Under the pieces are notes generated by a model. It made no database searches. It was not told the DNA's origin and saw only the letters and a program-made list of their open reading frames with translations. A program made the position numbers and the translations under genes. Shown here in pieces: positions 17,127-26,939 of a DNA stretch of 64,000 nucleotides; the stretch's first letter is position 1; each line of letters starts with the position of its first letter. The DNA lies in the NCBI GenBank assembly GCA_963668185.1, contig OY764162.1, positions 620,001-684,000 on the forward strand. Reading direction: 5' to 3'. The stretch is from G963668185 sp963668185 (GTDB lineage: Bacteria; Chloroflexota; Dehalococcoidia; Lucifugimonadales; G963668185).

Positions 17127-17531
17127 CTAGCTGGCCATGTGCTCGACTACCCGGCCTGATTCGAGCTTGACCAGGACTATGTCGGACGGGTCCATCGAGT
17201 CCGCGTATGTTTCGCCTTCCTCTTCGCCGAGGTACTTCACGGCAATGCGGAGAATGTCATCGTAGGAGGCGTCGCCCTCCAGCCGGACCGGCCCGTTCAC
17301 CATAAGAGCATAGTAGGGTGGGGAGCGTTGGTCGAACGCAAGGGAAACTTGCGGGTTCTCGATCAGGTTGCGGTGCTTCTTCGACCCCTTGCCGATCATG
17401 ACGACGACCGTATCCCGCTCGCATAAGTACCAGACGGGCACCGCGTGAGGCGTTCCCGCGGCGTCTGCCGTAGCCATCACGCAGATGTGCGGCTGAGACA
17501 GGAATTCGGCCTGCTGGGGAGTGAAGTCCAT
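17127..17531 (-). CDS. Pyridoxamine 5'-phosphate oxidase-like (PPOX) FMN/F420 protein
   Basis: A 134-residue PPOX-fold protein. The N-terminus FTPQQAEFLSQPHICVMATADAAGTPHAVPVWY is the family signature, followed by KHRNLIENPQVSLAF and YYALMVNGPVRL. Such small proteins bind FMN, heme or F420; the F420-dependent class is plausible since the genome also has an LLM flavin enzyme, but the cofactor is not provable here. ATG 17531 is used because the upstream extension (60 residues) has no domain. It may be cotranscribed with the hydrolase 39 bases downstream. Confidence 0.78.
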   Translation of the reverse strand: MDFTPQQAEFLSQPHICVMATADAAGTPHAVPVWYLCERDTVVVMIGKGSKKHRNLIENPQVSLAFDQRSPPYYALMVNGPVRLEGDASYDDILRIAVKYLGEEEGETYADSMDPSDIVLVKLESGRVVEHMAS

Positions 17532-17738
17532 AGTGCGGGAGTCTAGCAGACGCGGCGTCCGACCGCACAGCCGACACGAAAGTAGGCTCCGCCCTGTTTC
17601 GAGTGCAGGCACGGGATGCACAACCTCACTGCCGCAGGAAGATGCCGCGATGGACAAACCGTGCGTTAAGATGACATACGCCAGCGACTCGACCGGTGGT
17701 AGCAGAGCCATACTTGGCTCCGCTGCGGATGTGAGGCC

Positions 17739-18251
17739 ATGATCGAAGCAATGTTTGGAGCTGGAGCTGTATTGGTCTCGTTTGCCTCTGCGGCGATGGC
17801 GTGGTCTTTGTACAAGAAAATCAGAGCCCGCAAGGACATGGAGACAGCCGAGGCCCGAATAGAGACCGCATTCATGTGGTCATACCTAGGGGAGCGAAAG
17901 CCCGAAGGAACGCGTCGATCTAAGTTGGAGCCTCACGAGGCAATTGGGGACATCAAAGGACTGCCCAGAGGCGGATTCGCGTGGCCGGCGGTGGTAGCCG
18001 CCTTTTCTATCAGGACCATCTTGATCATGGCTGCGGGAGGCGTCACGTTGGGGTTCAGCGAGTTCTGGCTTGGCGTCCACGTTGCCCTCAACTTCGTGGC
18101 GATCATTCCATTGGTGCTCTGGTTAAGTAGATGGCATGACTTGATGTGGGTCTCATACGACAAGCCGATCAAGGCGGCAGCGGCTGGATTTTTCGTCTTT
18201 GCGGTATTGGGTGAATCAGTACTTTCAGTTCTGGCATGGCTGGCTCGCTAG
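17739..18251 (+). CDS. Predicted membrane protein, four helices
   Basis: A 170-residue unrecognised protein. An N-terminal helix (AMFGAGAVLVSFASAAMAWSL) is followed by a charged loop of about 60 residues (EARIETAFMWSYLGERKPEG) and then three more hydrophobic stretches (TILIMAAGGVTLGF, VALNFVAIIPLVLWL, AAAGFFVFAVLGESVLSVLAW). No enzymatic motif is visible. AT content is a little higher than in the flanking genes. It lies apart from the divergent PPOX gene and upstream of the hydrolase gene. Confidence 0.55.
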   Translation: MIEAMFGAGAVLVSFASAAMAWSLYKKIRARKDMETAEARIETAFMWSYLGERKPEGTRRSKLEPHEAIGDIKGLPRGGFAWPAVVAAFSIRTILIMAAGGVTLGFSEFWLGVHVALNFVAIIPLVLWLSRWHDLMWVSYDKPIKAAAAGFFVFAVLGESVLSVLAWLAR

Positions 18252-18391
18252 GCAGACCGCAATCGTCTAGCCGGGACGGCTCACGGCAAATTCTGCGAGC
18301 GAGGAGTGGAGCGCCTTCTGCTGCGTTTACAATCGGGCCTGCCCGAACAGGACCCCGTTTCAATCCGGCAGACACACACAGGAGGCAGACC

Positions 18392-19228
18392 GTGAGTAAC
18401 CCTGAGCCTGAATCCCGATTCGTCGAACTGGACGGCCTCAGACTGCATTACCTTGATTGGGGCGGGCATGGGAGCCCGCCGCTCGTCTGCCTGCACGGCA
18501 ACACCGGGCAGGCTCGCACCTGGGACTTCTTCGGCAGGCGGGCAGGGGACGCTTACCACATGACCGCGCTCGATCAGCGCGGCCACGGCGACAGCGACTG
18601 GGCGCCGGACGGCTACGAGCCCGCGCTGTACGCGGCGGACCTCGTCGGCTTCCTCGACCACCTTGGAGTCGAGTCCGCCGCGCTCGTCGGTCTTTCGCTG
18701 GGCGGCATGGTCGGCACGTTATTCGCCTCGCTTCACCCGCACCGCGTAGAGCGTCTGGTCCTCGTGGACATGGCTCCTGAGGTTAGCCGGGCCGCGATTG
18801 AGAGAATGACCGATTCGCAAGGCTATCCCGGCAGGTTCGACAGTCTGGACGAGGCGGTGGAGTGGGCGCGCGGCGACTATATGTGGGCGATAGGGCCGGG
18901 CCTGCGCGACGACCTCGCCGCCAGACTGAAGCCTACCGAAGACGGCGGCCTGACTTGGAAGGCCGACCCCGAAGTGTTCAACCCGTCGAGGCCCCGCAGG
19001 TGGGCTAGGGACCCACAAGCGGCCTGGGACTTGTTCGCCCGGGTCACGTGCCCGGTGCTTCTGGTCCGCGGCGGGGAGAGCGACCTCATCAGCGACGAGA
19101 CCGTGCGGCGAATGACGGAGACTCATCCCGACTGCCGGACCATCGATCTTCCCGGCGCCAGCCACAACGTAGTCGTGGACAAGCCGGACGAGTTCATCGA
19201 GGCGGTCTCAGACTTCCTCGGCCTGTAG
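18392..19228 (+). CDS. Alpha/beta hydrolase
   Basis: A 278-residue hydrolase starting with GTG at 18392, six bases after AGGAGG at 18380-18385; earlier in-frame codons have no such site. HGNTGQ is the oxyanion loop, GLSLGG carries the nucleophile Ser, DQRGHGDSDW is the family's conserved loop, and GASHNVVVD near the end the His. It heads a pair with the next gene, which shares the EVSR/EVSP segment and the SHNV/GHNV ending. The two probably arose by duplication. The substrate cannot be inferred. Confidence 0.84.
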   Translation: MSNPEPESRFVELDGLRLHYLDWGGHGSPPLVCLHGNTGQARTWDFFGRRAGDAYHMTALDQRGHGDSDWAPDGYEPALYAADLVGFLDHLGVESAALVGLSLGGMVGTLFASLHPHRVERLVLVDMAPEVSRAAIERMTDSQGYPGRFDSLDEAVEWARGDYMWAIGPGLRDDLAARLKPTEDGGLTWKADPEVFNPSRPRRWARDPQAAWDLFARVTCPVLLVRGGESDLISDETVRRMTETHPDCRTIDLPGASHNVVVDKPDEFIEAVSDFLGL

Positions 19229-19252
19229 CCTGGGACCAGAGGAGACAGCCGC

Positions 19253-20092
19253 TTGACGGATCCGCAGTCCCTTTACGCACAGCTCGGCTCGATAAGACTG
19301 CACTGCGTCGACTGGGGGCGGGAGGGCCTGCCTCCGCTCCTGTGCCTGCACGGGTACACCAGCCACTCCCGGATCTGGGACCTGTTCGCGCTTGCCGCGC
19401 GCCGGAATTACCGTGTGATCGGCGTGGACCAGCGCGGTCACGGACGAAGCGGCTGGGCCGCGGACGGGTACGACAGAACTTCGTTCGTGAACGACCTTCA
19501 CGGTCTCGTCCAGCATCTCAAGCTGGAGCGAGTTACCCTGGTCGGCCTGTCGATGGGCGGCTGGCACTCGCTCCTGTACGCTTCCGAGCATTCTGAAATG
19601 GTGGATAGGGTGGTGCTTGTGGACATCGCCCCCGAGGTAAGCCCGCGCTCCGAGCGGCGGAGCGAAGAAGCGGCGGAGCCGACGCCCGGCAGCTTCGATA
19701 GCGTCGAGCAGGCCTTCGAGATCGCCCGGCGGCGCAATCCCAGGCCGCCGGACGATCTGCTGCTGACTGACGTCCGCAACGCCCTCCGCCAGCGCGAAGA
19801 CGGCAGATGGGTTTGGCGCCCGGATCCCGCCATGCTGCAAGCCGGCTTCGACGACCCGGTCAATCCCGACAAGATCCGCCGGTACTGGGCTGCCCTGGAA
19901 TCCCTGTCATGCCCGCTGCTCGTCGTTCGCGGAGCGGAAAGCGGCCTGGTGCCCGATGACGTCGTCGCTCGCATGGTGGATGCCGGTCCGCAAGTGTCCG
20001 CCGTGGACGTTCCGCACTCCGGCCACAACGTCCCGGTGGACAATCCGGACGGCTTCCTGAAGGCCGTCGAAGGTTTTCTTGAAATAGAGTGA
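19253..20092 (+). CDS. Alpha/beta hydrolase, paralogue of the preceding gene
   Basis: A 279-residue hydrolase with a TTG start at 19253; GAGGAG at about 19239 fits as ribosome-binding site. Its motifs are HGYTSH, DQRGHGRSGW, GLSMGG with the nucleophile Ser, and SGHNVPVDNPDGFL with the His. The gene starts 24 bases after the upstream hydrolase stop, so they are cotranscribed. The layout and length match the 18.4 kb gene. It could cooperate in the degradation of an unknown ester or lactone. Confidence 0.84.
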   Translation: MTDPQSLYAQLGSIRLHCVDWGREGLPPLLCLHGYTSHSRIWDLFALAARRNYRVIGVDQRGHGRSGWAADGYDRTSFVNDLHGLVQHLKLERVTLVGLSMGGWHSLLYASEHSEMVDRVVLVDIAPEVSPRSERRSEEAAEPTPGSFDSVEQAFEIARRRNPRPPDDLLLTDVRNALRQREDGRWVWRPDPAMLQAGFDDPVNPDKIRRYWAALESLSCPLLVVRGAESGLVPDDVVARMVDAGPQVSAVDVPHSGHNVPVDNPDGFLKAVEGFLEIE

Positions 20093-20126
20093 GTTATCGA
20101 ATCGTGGCGGCAAATCACGCCGCTCA

Positions 20127-20157
20127 GGTACGAATCCGGGCTAGATTAAACACAAAG
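20127..20157 (+). repeat. Family E element, weak copy
   Basis: CAGGTACGAATCCGGGC then TAGATTAAACACAAAG lies 26 bases before the GTG of the aminomutase-like gene. The TTAAAC-C-AAAG core is kept, but the left half is shifted relative to the strong copies. Confidence 0.4.
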
Positions 20158-20183
20158 GCAACCGCCCAGGAAGGGACGCCAAC

Positions 20184-21485
<1,302 letters not shown>

Positions 21486-22352
21486 CTACTCGACCCAGGA
21501 GGCCACGCCGAGAAGGCCCGGCCCGGTGTGGGCGCCCATGACAGGGGAGAACTCGCTGACGAAGGACTCCGCGCAGTTCAGTTCGTCACGCAGGTCTTCC
21601 AGCAGATCGTTCGCGTCCTGCTCGGCGTCGGCGTGAATGACCGAGAGATGGACCGGCCGGCCGCAGGCCGCGCGGGCCGCCGTCGCCTCGATCAGCCGTC
21701 GAGTAGCCCTCCGGCGCGTTCGCGGCCTGCCGACGGTCCTGATCTCGCCTGAGGACATCTCCAGCAACGGCTTGACCTGAAGCAGGGAAGCGCCCGCATG
21801 GGCGAGTCGCGGCACTCTGCCGCCCTTCCAAAGGTAGAAGAGAGTATCGACAAAGGCGAACAGCGTCACTTTCGGCACGACCGCCCGGATCCTGGCGACG
21901 ACCTCCTCATGGGAGCCGCCGTCCTCTATCGTGCGAATGGCCTCTGTAGCGACCAGGGCCTCGCCGCCCGCCGCGGACCCGGAATCGGCAAGCGTCACGG
22001 GCAGTCCAGGGAGCGCGCCTTCAGCCTCAACGACCGCTGCCTGCGCGGCGTTGTACGAACCGCCAAAGCTGGACGAGACGGTGAGGCACACAATCGAGTC
22101 AGCCTCCTGCGCGGCTTCGCGGAAGGCCGTCAGGTAGGAGTCGGGCGACGGCGCGGACGTGGTCGGCAGGACGTCGGCCTGGCGAAGCAGCCCGTAGAAC
22201 TGCGTAGTCGTCAGGTCCCGGCCGTCCAGATAGTCTCGCTCGCCGAATATGAGCCGCATCGGGACCACGTGAACGAAGGGCCGCGCGGCGAACGCTTCGG
22301 GCAGGCAGGCGGCGCTGTCAACTACGAGCGCGGTCCTGTTGGTCCGGCCCAT
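21486..22352 (-). CDS. DegV family fatty-acid-binding protein
   Basis: A 288-residue DegV protein. These bind a fatty acyl chain and serve as the FakB substrate carrier for fatty acid kinase in Gram-positive bacteria. Visible are ALVVDSAACLP, the TSAPSPDSYLTAF stretch (cf. TSQPSP in the family), the LTVSSSFGGSYNAAQAA segment and a C-terminal GAHTGPGLLGVASW. No fakA is in the window. It abuts the upstream aminotransferase gene end to end (stop at 21485 and 21486, convergent). Confidence 0.83.
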   Translation of the reverse strand: MGRTNRTALVVDSAACLPEAFAARPFVHVVPMRLIFGERDYLDGRDLTTTQFYGLLRQADVLPTTSAPSPDSYLTAFREAAQEADSIVCLTVSSSFGGSYNAAQAAVVEAEGALPGLPVTLADSGSAAGGEALVATEAIRTIEDGGSHEEVVARIRAVVPKVTLFAFVDTLFYLWKGGRVPRLAHAGASLLQVKPLLEMSSGEIRTVGRPRTRRRATRRLIEATAARAACGRPVHLSVIHADAEQDANDLLEDLRDELNCAESFVSEFSPVMGAHTGPGLLGVASWVE

Positions 22353-22371
22353 GCGTGCCGACCTGGAAGCG

Positions 22372-23352
22372 CTACCCGGTTACGTCGACCGATCGGTCCG
22401 CGTCAACCGGGCCTCGCCGCGTTCGCTGGCGGTAGAGAAGGGCAGGGCTGAGCAGCAGGGCAAGGGAGATCGCGGCGAACAGGAAGACTGCGAACGGCCC
22501 CGGCCCGCCCTGGTAGCTGAGCCAGGCAAGCACCAGGACCGACGGCGCGGTTATCAGAAGGACGGCGACCTTGAGCAGCCGCCTCCCGATACGGAAGAAG
22601 ACCACCGTGGAAGCTCCGAGGATCAGGAAGACAGCCGCCGCGCTGGCGTCGACGCCCTGGATGGCCTGCGCCGCTTCCTGTGCGCCCAACCGGTTGTAGA
22701 AGTAGAAGAACCAGTAGCCCAGGAAGGGCAGCGGAAGCACGGTGAGCGAGGCCATCAGCCAGTCCGGTCTGACGAGCCTGGAGACTATCTTGATCACCGC
22801 CCACATCGAAAACGCGATGTACCCGAGGCAGACGATGTAAAGCAGGAAGCTCTCCGGAAGGGAGTCGGAAGTGACTATGCTCCACGCGCCATACGCCACG
22901 ACGCTGATGGCAAGTCCCCAGGACACGATGGGAATCACCAAGCAGTAACCCATCCAGGGATAGGTCCACGTGGGGCGGCCCATCCTCCATCCGAACACGC
23001 TGATGACCGTGGCCGCCACAAGCAGCAGGACAACCCACGCGGGGCTTGTCCAGAGGCTCAGGCCGAACATGACGGCCAGCAGCAGGTGGGGCAGGGCGGC
23101 CAGGGCGGTCTGCTGCCATGGCGCCTGGTGATAGACCGCATAGAACTGCTGGCCGATTGACTGTGTTGCGCCGAACTCGTCCAGCGCCCTCTCGAAAGCC
23201 TGGTCAGGGCTGTTCCCGGCCTCTTGAAGCTCCGCGGCGCGGTCTTCTATGTGGACCTGGATCTCTTCCAGGATCTCGTCTTCTTTCGCAGGCTCCAAGT
23301 GCAGTTGCCTGCGAATCTCGTTCAGGTAAGAAGGCGCGTCGGTACGCTGCAT
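22372..23352 (-). CDS. HAAS-type membrane protein, PadR partner
   Basis: A 326-residue membrane protein. Residues 1-70 (LNEIRRQLHLEPAKEDEILEEIQVHIEDRAAELQEAGNSPDQAFERALDEFG) form the helical 'HAAS/permease prefix' domain that commonly neighbours PadR genes. About eight hydrophobic segments follow. ATG 23352 is used; the 26 residues before it in the open frame lack homology and overlap padR. It starts 23 bases after padR ends. Such pairs form a regulator/membrane sensor unit, here with unknown signal. Confidence 0.72.
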   Translation of the reverse strand: MQRTDAPSYLNEIRRQLHLEPAKEDEILEEIQVHIEDRAAELQEAGNSPDQAFERALDEFGATQSIGQQFYAVYHQAPWQQTALAALPHLLLAVMFGLSLWTSPAWVVLLLVAATVISVFGWRMGRPTWTYPWMGYCLVIPIVSWGLAISVVAYGAWSIVTSDSLPESFLLYIVCLGYIAFSMWAVIKIVSRLVRPDWLMASLTVLPLPFLGYWFFYFYNRLGAQEAAQAIQGVDASAAAVFLILGASTVVFFRIGRRLLKVAVLLITAPSVLVLAWLSYQGGPGPFAVFLFAAISLALLLSPALLYRQRTRRGPVDADRSVDVTG

Positions 23353-23375
23353 GGTCGAATGTACGGACCCGACGG

Positions 23376-23822
23376 CTAGGCGCTGTCCGGCAGCGCGACG
23401 AGGTTGACGGCGCGGGAAAAGTCCCGCCACTCTTCAAGCATGGACTTGAGCTTCGACCGCCCTTCCTCGGTTATGTAGTAGTACCGGCGGCGCTGCCTGG
23501 AAGAAGAGACTTCCCACACGCCCTTGACAAGGCCGTCGCGTTCAAGACGATGCAGAGCGGGGTAGAGGGTGCCTTCCTTAAACCGCAAGTACCCGCCGCT
23601 CTGTCCTTCCATTTCCTTGGCGAGCCGGTATCCGTACATGCGCTCTCTGGAAAGCAGGGATAGCAGAAGGGTGTCTGTGCTTCCTTTTAGCAACTCTTTG
23701 CTGTACACGGGTGGCTGGACGTCCTCTGTGGATATGTAAGTCTGCGCGGGTGTTGCCTGATTATGTTCTACGTCCAGGTATCGGTCAAGTAGGGACTGGG
23801 ACCACGGCGGCAGTTCGCTCAT
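23376..23822 (-). CDS. PadR family transcriptional regulator
   Basis: A 148-residue PadR-type regulator. The winged helix is LLKGSTDTLLLSLLSRERMYGYRLAKEME followed by FKEGTLYPALHRLERDGLVKG and RRYYYITEEGRSKL (about residues 44-125). The N-terminal 40 residues are not part of the known fold. The start codon is touched by a family A repeat (23823 onward), so no ribosome-binding site is visible there. It probably regulates itself and the downstream membrane gene. Confidence 0.85.
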   Translation of the reverse strand: MSELPPWSQSLLDRYLDVEHNQATPAQTYISTEDVQPPVYSKELLKGSTDTLLLSLLSRERMYGYRLAKEMEGQSGGYLRFKEGTLYPALHRLERDGLVKGVWEVSSSRQRRRYYYITEEGRSKLKSMLEEWRDFSRAVNLVALPDSA

Positions 23823-23846
23823 GGTTCGACAGGCTCACCACGAACG
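23823..23846 (-). repeat. Family A repeat abutting the padR start
   Basis: GGTTCGACAGGCTCACCACG then AACG. On the minus strand this repeat ends exactly where the padR ATG begins. Confidence 0.7.
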
Positions 23847-23885
23847 AAACGGGAGGTTGCCACCACGAACGAGACGGGAGGTTGC
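23836..23885. repeat. Tandem 25-base repeat
   Basis: Two adjacent 25-base units, CACCACGAACGAAACGGG then AGGTTGC, and the same with GAG for GAA (23836-23860 and 23861-23885). They are an extension of the right arm of the adjacent family A copy. The rest of the gap to hisZ (23886-23949) has no other obvious feature. Confidence 0.7.
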
Positions 23886-23949
23886 TGCCGGATGGACTGA
23901 CAAGCCTTCATCAGGACAAGTAGAATTGTGAGGAGTTCAGGAGATCGAG

Positions 23950-25167
23950 TTGAAGAAACAGCGAGTACAGGGGTTGCCGGGAATGCCGGACCTGGCGGGC
24001 GAATCCGCGGCGGCGATGGAACGCGCCGCGGCTGCCCTGCGTTCGTGCCTGGGAGGGCAAGGCTATGGCACGGTGTCCACGCCGATAGTTGAGGACGCCA
24101 ACCTCTTCGTGCGAAAGTCGGGCGGCGAACTCGTAACGCAGCTCTACGCCTTCACCGATCCGGGAGGGCAAGCAGTTTGCTTGAGGCCGGAGTTCACGTC
24201 CGCCGTGATTCGCTACTACCTGTCGCTGGGAGACACTGCGGACAGCCCATCCAGATTTCAGTACTTCGGGCCGGTCTTCAGATACGACCCCGCAGGATCC
24301 CCAGTGCGTCACCAGCGCATGCAGCTTGGCGCAGAGTACATCGGAGGGCACGGCCACGAGGCGGACGCCGAGGTCATCTGGCTGGCGTGGCACAGCCTGA
24401 GAGAGCTCGGCCTTCCGGACGTTCGATTGTGGATCGGCAGCGTGGGCTTGCTGTTCAGCCTGTTGAACGGGTTCGATCTGTCCGAGTCGGCCCGGGCATT
24501 CGTTGCCGGCAGCGTGAAGGAGCTGACAGACGGCTCCGCAGGCGTGGCCGACCTCGTCGCCCGAGCCGAAGAGGCCGACCTTGTGAGGCCAGCACCGGGA
24601 AGGCGGGGGCAGCGGACGGCTGATCGAGCCGGAAGCGAGCAGGCCGGGGAGATCGTGCAAGGCCTAGCCGGCGACCTGGCCTTTGGCCCCACGGGCAGAC
24701 GAACGACCCAACAGATCGCGGCACGCCTCGCCCGCAAGGCCAGCGAGGCGAACGATCCGTCAGAACTCGGGGCGGCCCTGGAGTTGATCGGTTCACTGGC
24801 CCGGCTGAGGGGATCGCCCGAGGAAGTGCTGGCTTCCGCGAACCGCGTCGCTCAGGCCAACGGCGCGGAAAGTCATCCGATTCGAGACCTGGAAAAGCTC
24901 GTGCAGCGCCTGCTGGAGCGGGGAGTCGACAGGAGTTGCCTCAAGCTGGACCTTGGCTTGGCGCGCGGCATCGCGTACTACACTGGCGTGGTGTTCGAGT
25001 TGGGCCCGCAGAACGCATTGGGAGAGTTTGGCGGCGGAGGCCGATACGACGGCTTGGTGCGCGCCCTCGGCGGCGGGCAGCCTACTCCGGCAATAGGATT
25101 CTCTTACGATCTCGACAGGGTGATGGACGCCGTCAATAGGGAGACGGGGGTTGGACGTGGCCTTTAG
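23950..25167 (+). CDS. hisZ: ATP phosphoribosyltransferase regulatory subunit HisZ
   Basis: A 405-residue HisRS-like protein that works with HisG in the first step of histidine synthesis. Class II synthetase motif 2 is seen as FRYDPAGSPVRHQRMQLGAE, and motif 3 as GGGGRYDGLVRALGGGQPTPAIGFSYDLDRV. The sequence stops after motif 3 without the anticodon-binding domain, and it precedes hisG, so HisZ rather than HisS. A TTG start at 23950 follows AGGAGA. It overlaps hisG by 17 bases. An unusual insert (about residues 205-245) is rich in Arg, Ala and Gly. Confidence 0.83.
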   Translation: MKKQRVQGLPGMPDLAGESAAAMERAAAALRSCLGGQGYGTVSTPIVEDANLFVRKSGGELVTQLYAFTDPGGQAVCLRPEFTSAVIRYYLSLGDTADSPSRFQYFGPVFRYDPAGSPVRHQRMQLGAEYIGGHGHEADAEVIWLAWHSLRELGLPDVRLWIGSVGLLFSLLNGFDLSESARAFVAGSVKELTDGSAGVADLVARAEEADLVRPAPGRRGQRTADRAGSEQAGEIVQGLAGDLAFGPTGRRTTQQIAARLARKASEANDPSELGAALELIGSLARLRGSPEEVLASANRVAQANGAESHPIRDLEKLVQRLLERGVDRSCLKLDLGLARGIAYYTGVVFELGPQNALGEFGGGGRYDGLVRALGGGQPTPAIGFSYDLDRVMDAVNRETGVGRGL

Positions 25168-26194
25168 AATAGCCATTCCCTCCGACGGCCCCCTCCACGA
25201 GCCGGCGCTCGCATTCCTGAGTTCTTGCGGACTGGGAGTAACGCGGACAAGCTCCCGGCGCTACATGGCGAGCATGAACGGCCTGCCCGGGGCGACCGTG
25301 CTCTTGCAGCGCGCAGCCGACATCCCGGCGGGGCTGGATTCCGGCCTCGCGGACGCCGGAATCGTTGGGTTGGACAGGTTTCGCGAGTCGGGCAGGGACG
25401 CCGACGGTAGCCGGCTGGTGTTCTCCGACCTCGGGTTCGGCCACTGCGCCCTCGTGCTCGGAGTGCCGGAGTCCTGGATAGACGTTGCCTCGATCGCAGA
25501 TCTTGCCGAGGTGTCGATCGAGTTGCGAGAGAGCGTTGGCGACCTGCGGGTCGGCACGAAGTACCCCCGGCTGGTTTCGGGCTATCTACTTGAAAATGGG
25601 ATAAACCACTTCGAACTCGTACAGCCCAGCGGCGCGCTCGAGGTCATGCCCGGAGCGGGTTCCGCCGACATCGTCGCCGACATCACGGAGACGGGCACGA
25701 CGCTGCGGGAGAACCGGCTGAAGACGATCCGCGGGGGCGAGATTGTCGCGTCCCACGCCTGCCTCGTCGTCAACGTCAACTCGGTGCGGGCCGACGCGCA
25801 GAAGATGGAGCGCGCATCGACGATGGTCGAGCTAATAGAGGGCCGTCTCAATTCGGACGGCTTCTATTCTGTCACCGCGAACCTCAGGGGCGCGTCCGCC
25901 GAGGAGGCGGCGAACCGCGTTCTGCGGCACTCGGACACTTCCGGCATCGGCGGCCCGACCATCGCGAAGGTGTACTCTGCCGGCGATGAGCAGTTGTTCG
26001 CGGTAACGCTGGTGGTGCGCAAGGACCGGCTGACGCCGGCCATCAAGCTCATCCGCGAGGCCGGCGGCGCGGGCATAACCGTGATACAGCCCGACTACGT
26101 GTTCCACGCCGAGAGCGAGGCCCAAAGCGTGCTGAACGGCAAGCCCGGCCCGATGGTCCAGTCCAGTTCCCCGGCCGGAGCCTCCGGTGCCTAA
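25151..26194 (+). CDS. hisG: ATP phosphoribosyltransferase HisG, long form
   Basis: A 347-residue catalytic subunit that condenses ATP and PRPP. The N-terminal lobe starts with FRIAIPSDGPL; the PRPP site is in PGAGSADIVADITETGTTLREN (about 175-196). Residues from about 250 on (VTANLRGASAEEAANRVLRHSD...VTVIQPDYVFHAES) match the C-terminal regulatory domain of long HisG. HisG partnered by HisZ is usually the short form, about 210 residues, so this pairing is odd. The start is TTG at 25151; GTG at 25157 is possible. Confidence 0.85.
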   Translation: MDVAFRIAIPSDGPLHEPALAFLSSCGLGVTRTSSRRYMASMNGLPGATVLLQRAADIPAGLDSGLADAGIVGLDRFRESGRDADGSRLVFSDLGFGHCALVLGVPESWIDVASIADLAEVSIELRESVGDLRVGTKYPRLVSGYLLENGINHFELVQPSGALEVMPGAGSADIVADITETGTTLRENRLKTIRGGEIVASHACLVVNVNSVRADAQKMERASTMVELIEGRLNSDGFYSVTANLRGASAEEAANRVLRHSDTSGIGGPTIAKVYSAGDEQLFAVTLVVRKDRLTPAIKLIREAGGAGITVIQPDYVFHAESEAQSVLNGKPGPMVQSSSPAGASGA

Positions 26195-26939
26195 CTCGGC
26201 AGTGCACATAGACTTCGCCTGCCGGGCGGTCAGGCAGTTGGACCACCCGGCGCTGAACCGCAATCTGGGGCACGTGGCGTTTGGCTCCACGTCTCCCGAC
26301 ATCCGGGCGATCACGAGAGAACCGCGCGAGGCGTACCACTTCGCGGACCTGGACTTCGAGAACGTCGGCGCGGGAATCAGCGCGATGACAGCGGCGCATC
26401 CCGACCTGTTCGAACTGTCGGGCCTTGCCGAGGAGACCCAGGCGTTCCTGGCCGGCTATGTCTCTCATCTCATCCTGGACGAGACCTGGATAACCGAGAT
26501 GTACAGGCCGTTCTTCGGAAACTCCGATGTCTTTGAAGACAACGTGCTGGGCCAGGTGATGGACCGCGCGCTTCAGATCGAACTGGACCGCGAGTCCAGG
26601 CCGTCCGCCCTGAACGTCTTGCAGGCCATCGACTCGGCCCATGCCGGGATTCAAGTCTCATTCTTGAGGGAAGACGCCCTGAACCAATGGCGCGACTGGG
26701 TGATCGGCAGAATCGAGCAGCCCGTGTCCATGGACAGGCTTCGCTTCATGGCCGGGCGGATCGCACGGTGGGATGAGTCGCACCTGGCCTACACGGTCGC
26801 GGAAGACTTCCTGGACTCGCTGCCGGAAGGAATGAGCAAGCTCTACGACCGGGTCCCGAGAAAACACGTGGAACGCTTCAAAGCGATTGCCGCCGAACGC
26901 GTCACGAAAGTCATGGCGGAGTACATGCAATGCGCCTGA
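26187..26939 (+). CDS. Zinc-dependent phospholipase C-like protein inside the his operon
   Basis: A 250-residue protein resembling the zinc-dependent phospholipase C fold. Candidate metal ligands: His and Asp in VHIDFACRA (N-terminus), Asp in GSTSPDIRA, His and Asp in YHFADLDF, and His/Asp in FLAGYVSHLILDETW. The family is hydrolytic, but it has no signal peptide here. It overlaps hisG by 8 bases and hisD by 10, so it is translationally embedded in the operon. A histidine-pathway role (for instance as a phosphatase) is conceivable but not shown. Alternative: another metal-dependent hydrolase. Confidence 0.6.
   Translation: MPNSAVHIDFACRAVRQLDHPALNRNLGHVAFGSTSPDIRAITREPREAYHFADLDFENVGAGISAMTAAHPDLFELSGLAEETQAFLAGYVSHLILDETWITEMYRPFFGNSDVFEDNVLGQVMDRALQIELDRESRPSALNVLQAIDSAHAGIQVSFLREDALNQWRDWVIGRIEQPVSMDRLRFMAGRIARWDESHLAYTVAEDFLDSLPEGMSKLYDRVPRKHVERFKAIAAERVTKVMAEYMQCA

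Noticed and set aside
23950..25167. Calling the first his gene a histidyl-tRNA synthetase
   Set aside because: It ends after motif 3 with no anticodon-binding domain and overlaps hisG, so HisZ fits better.
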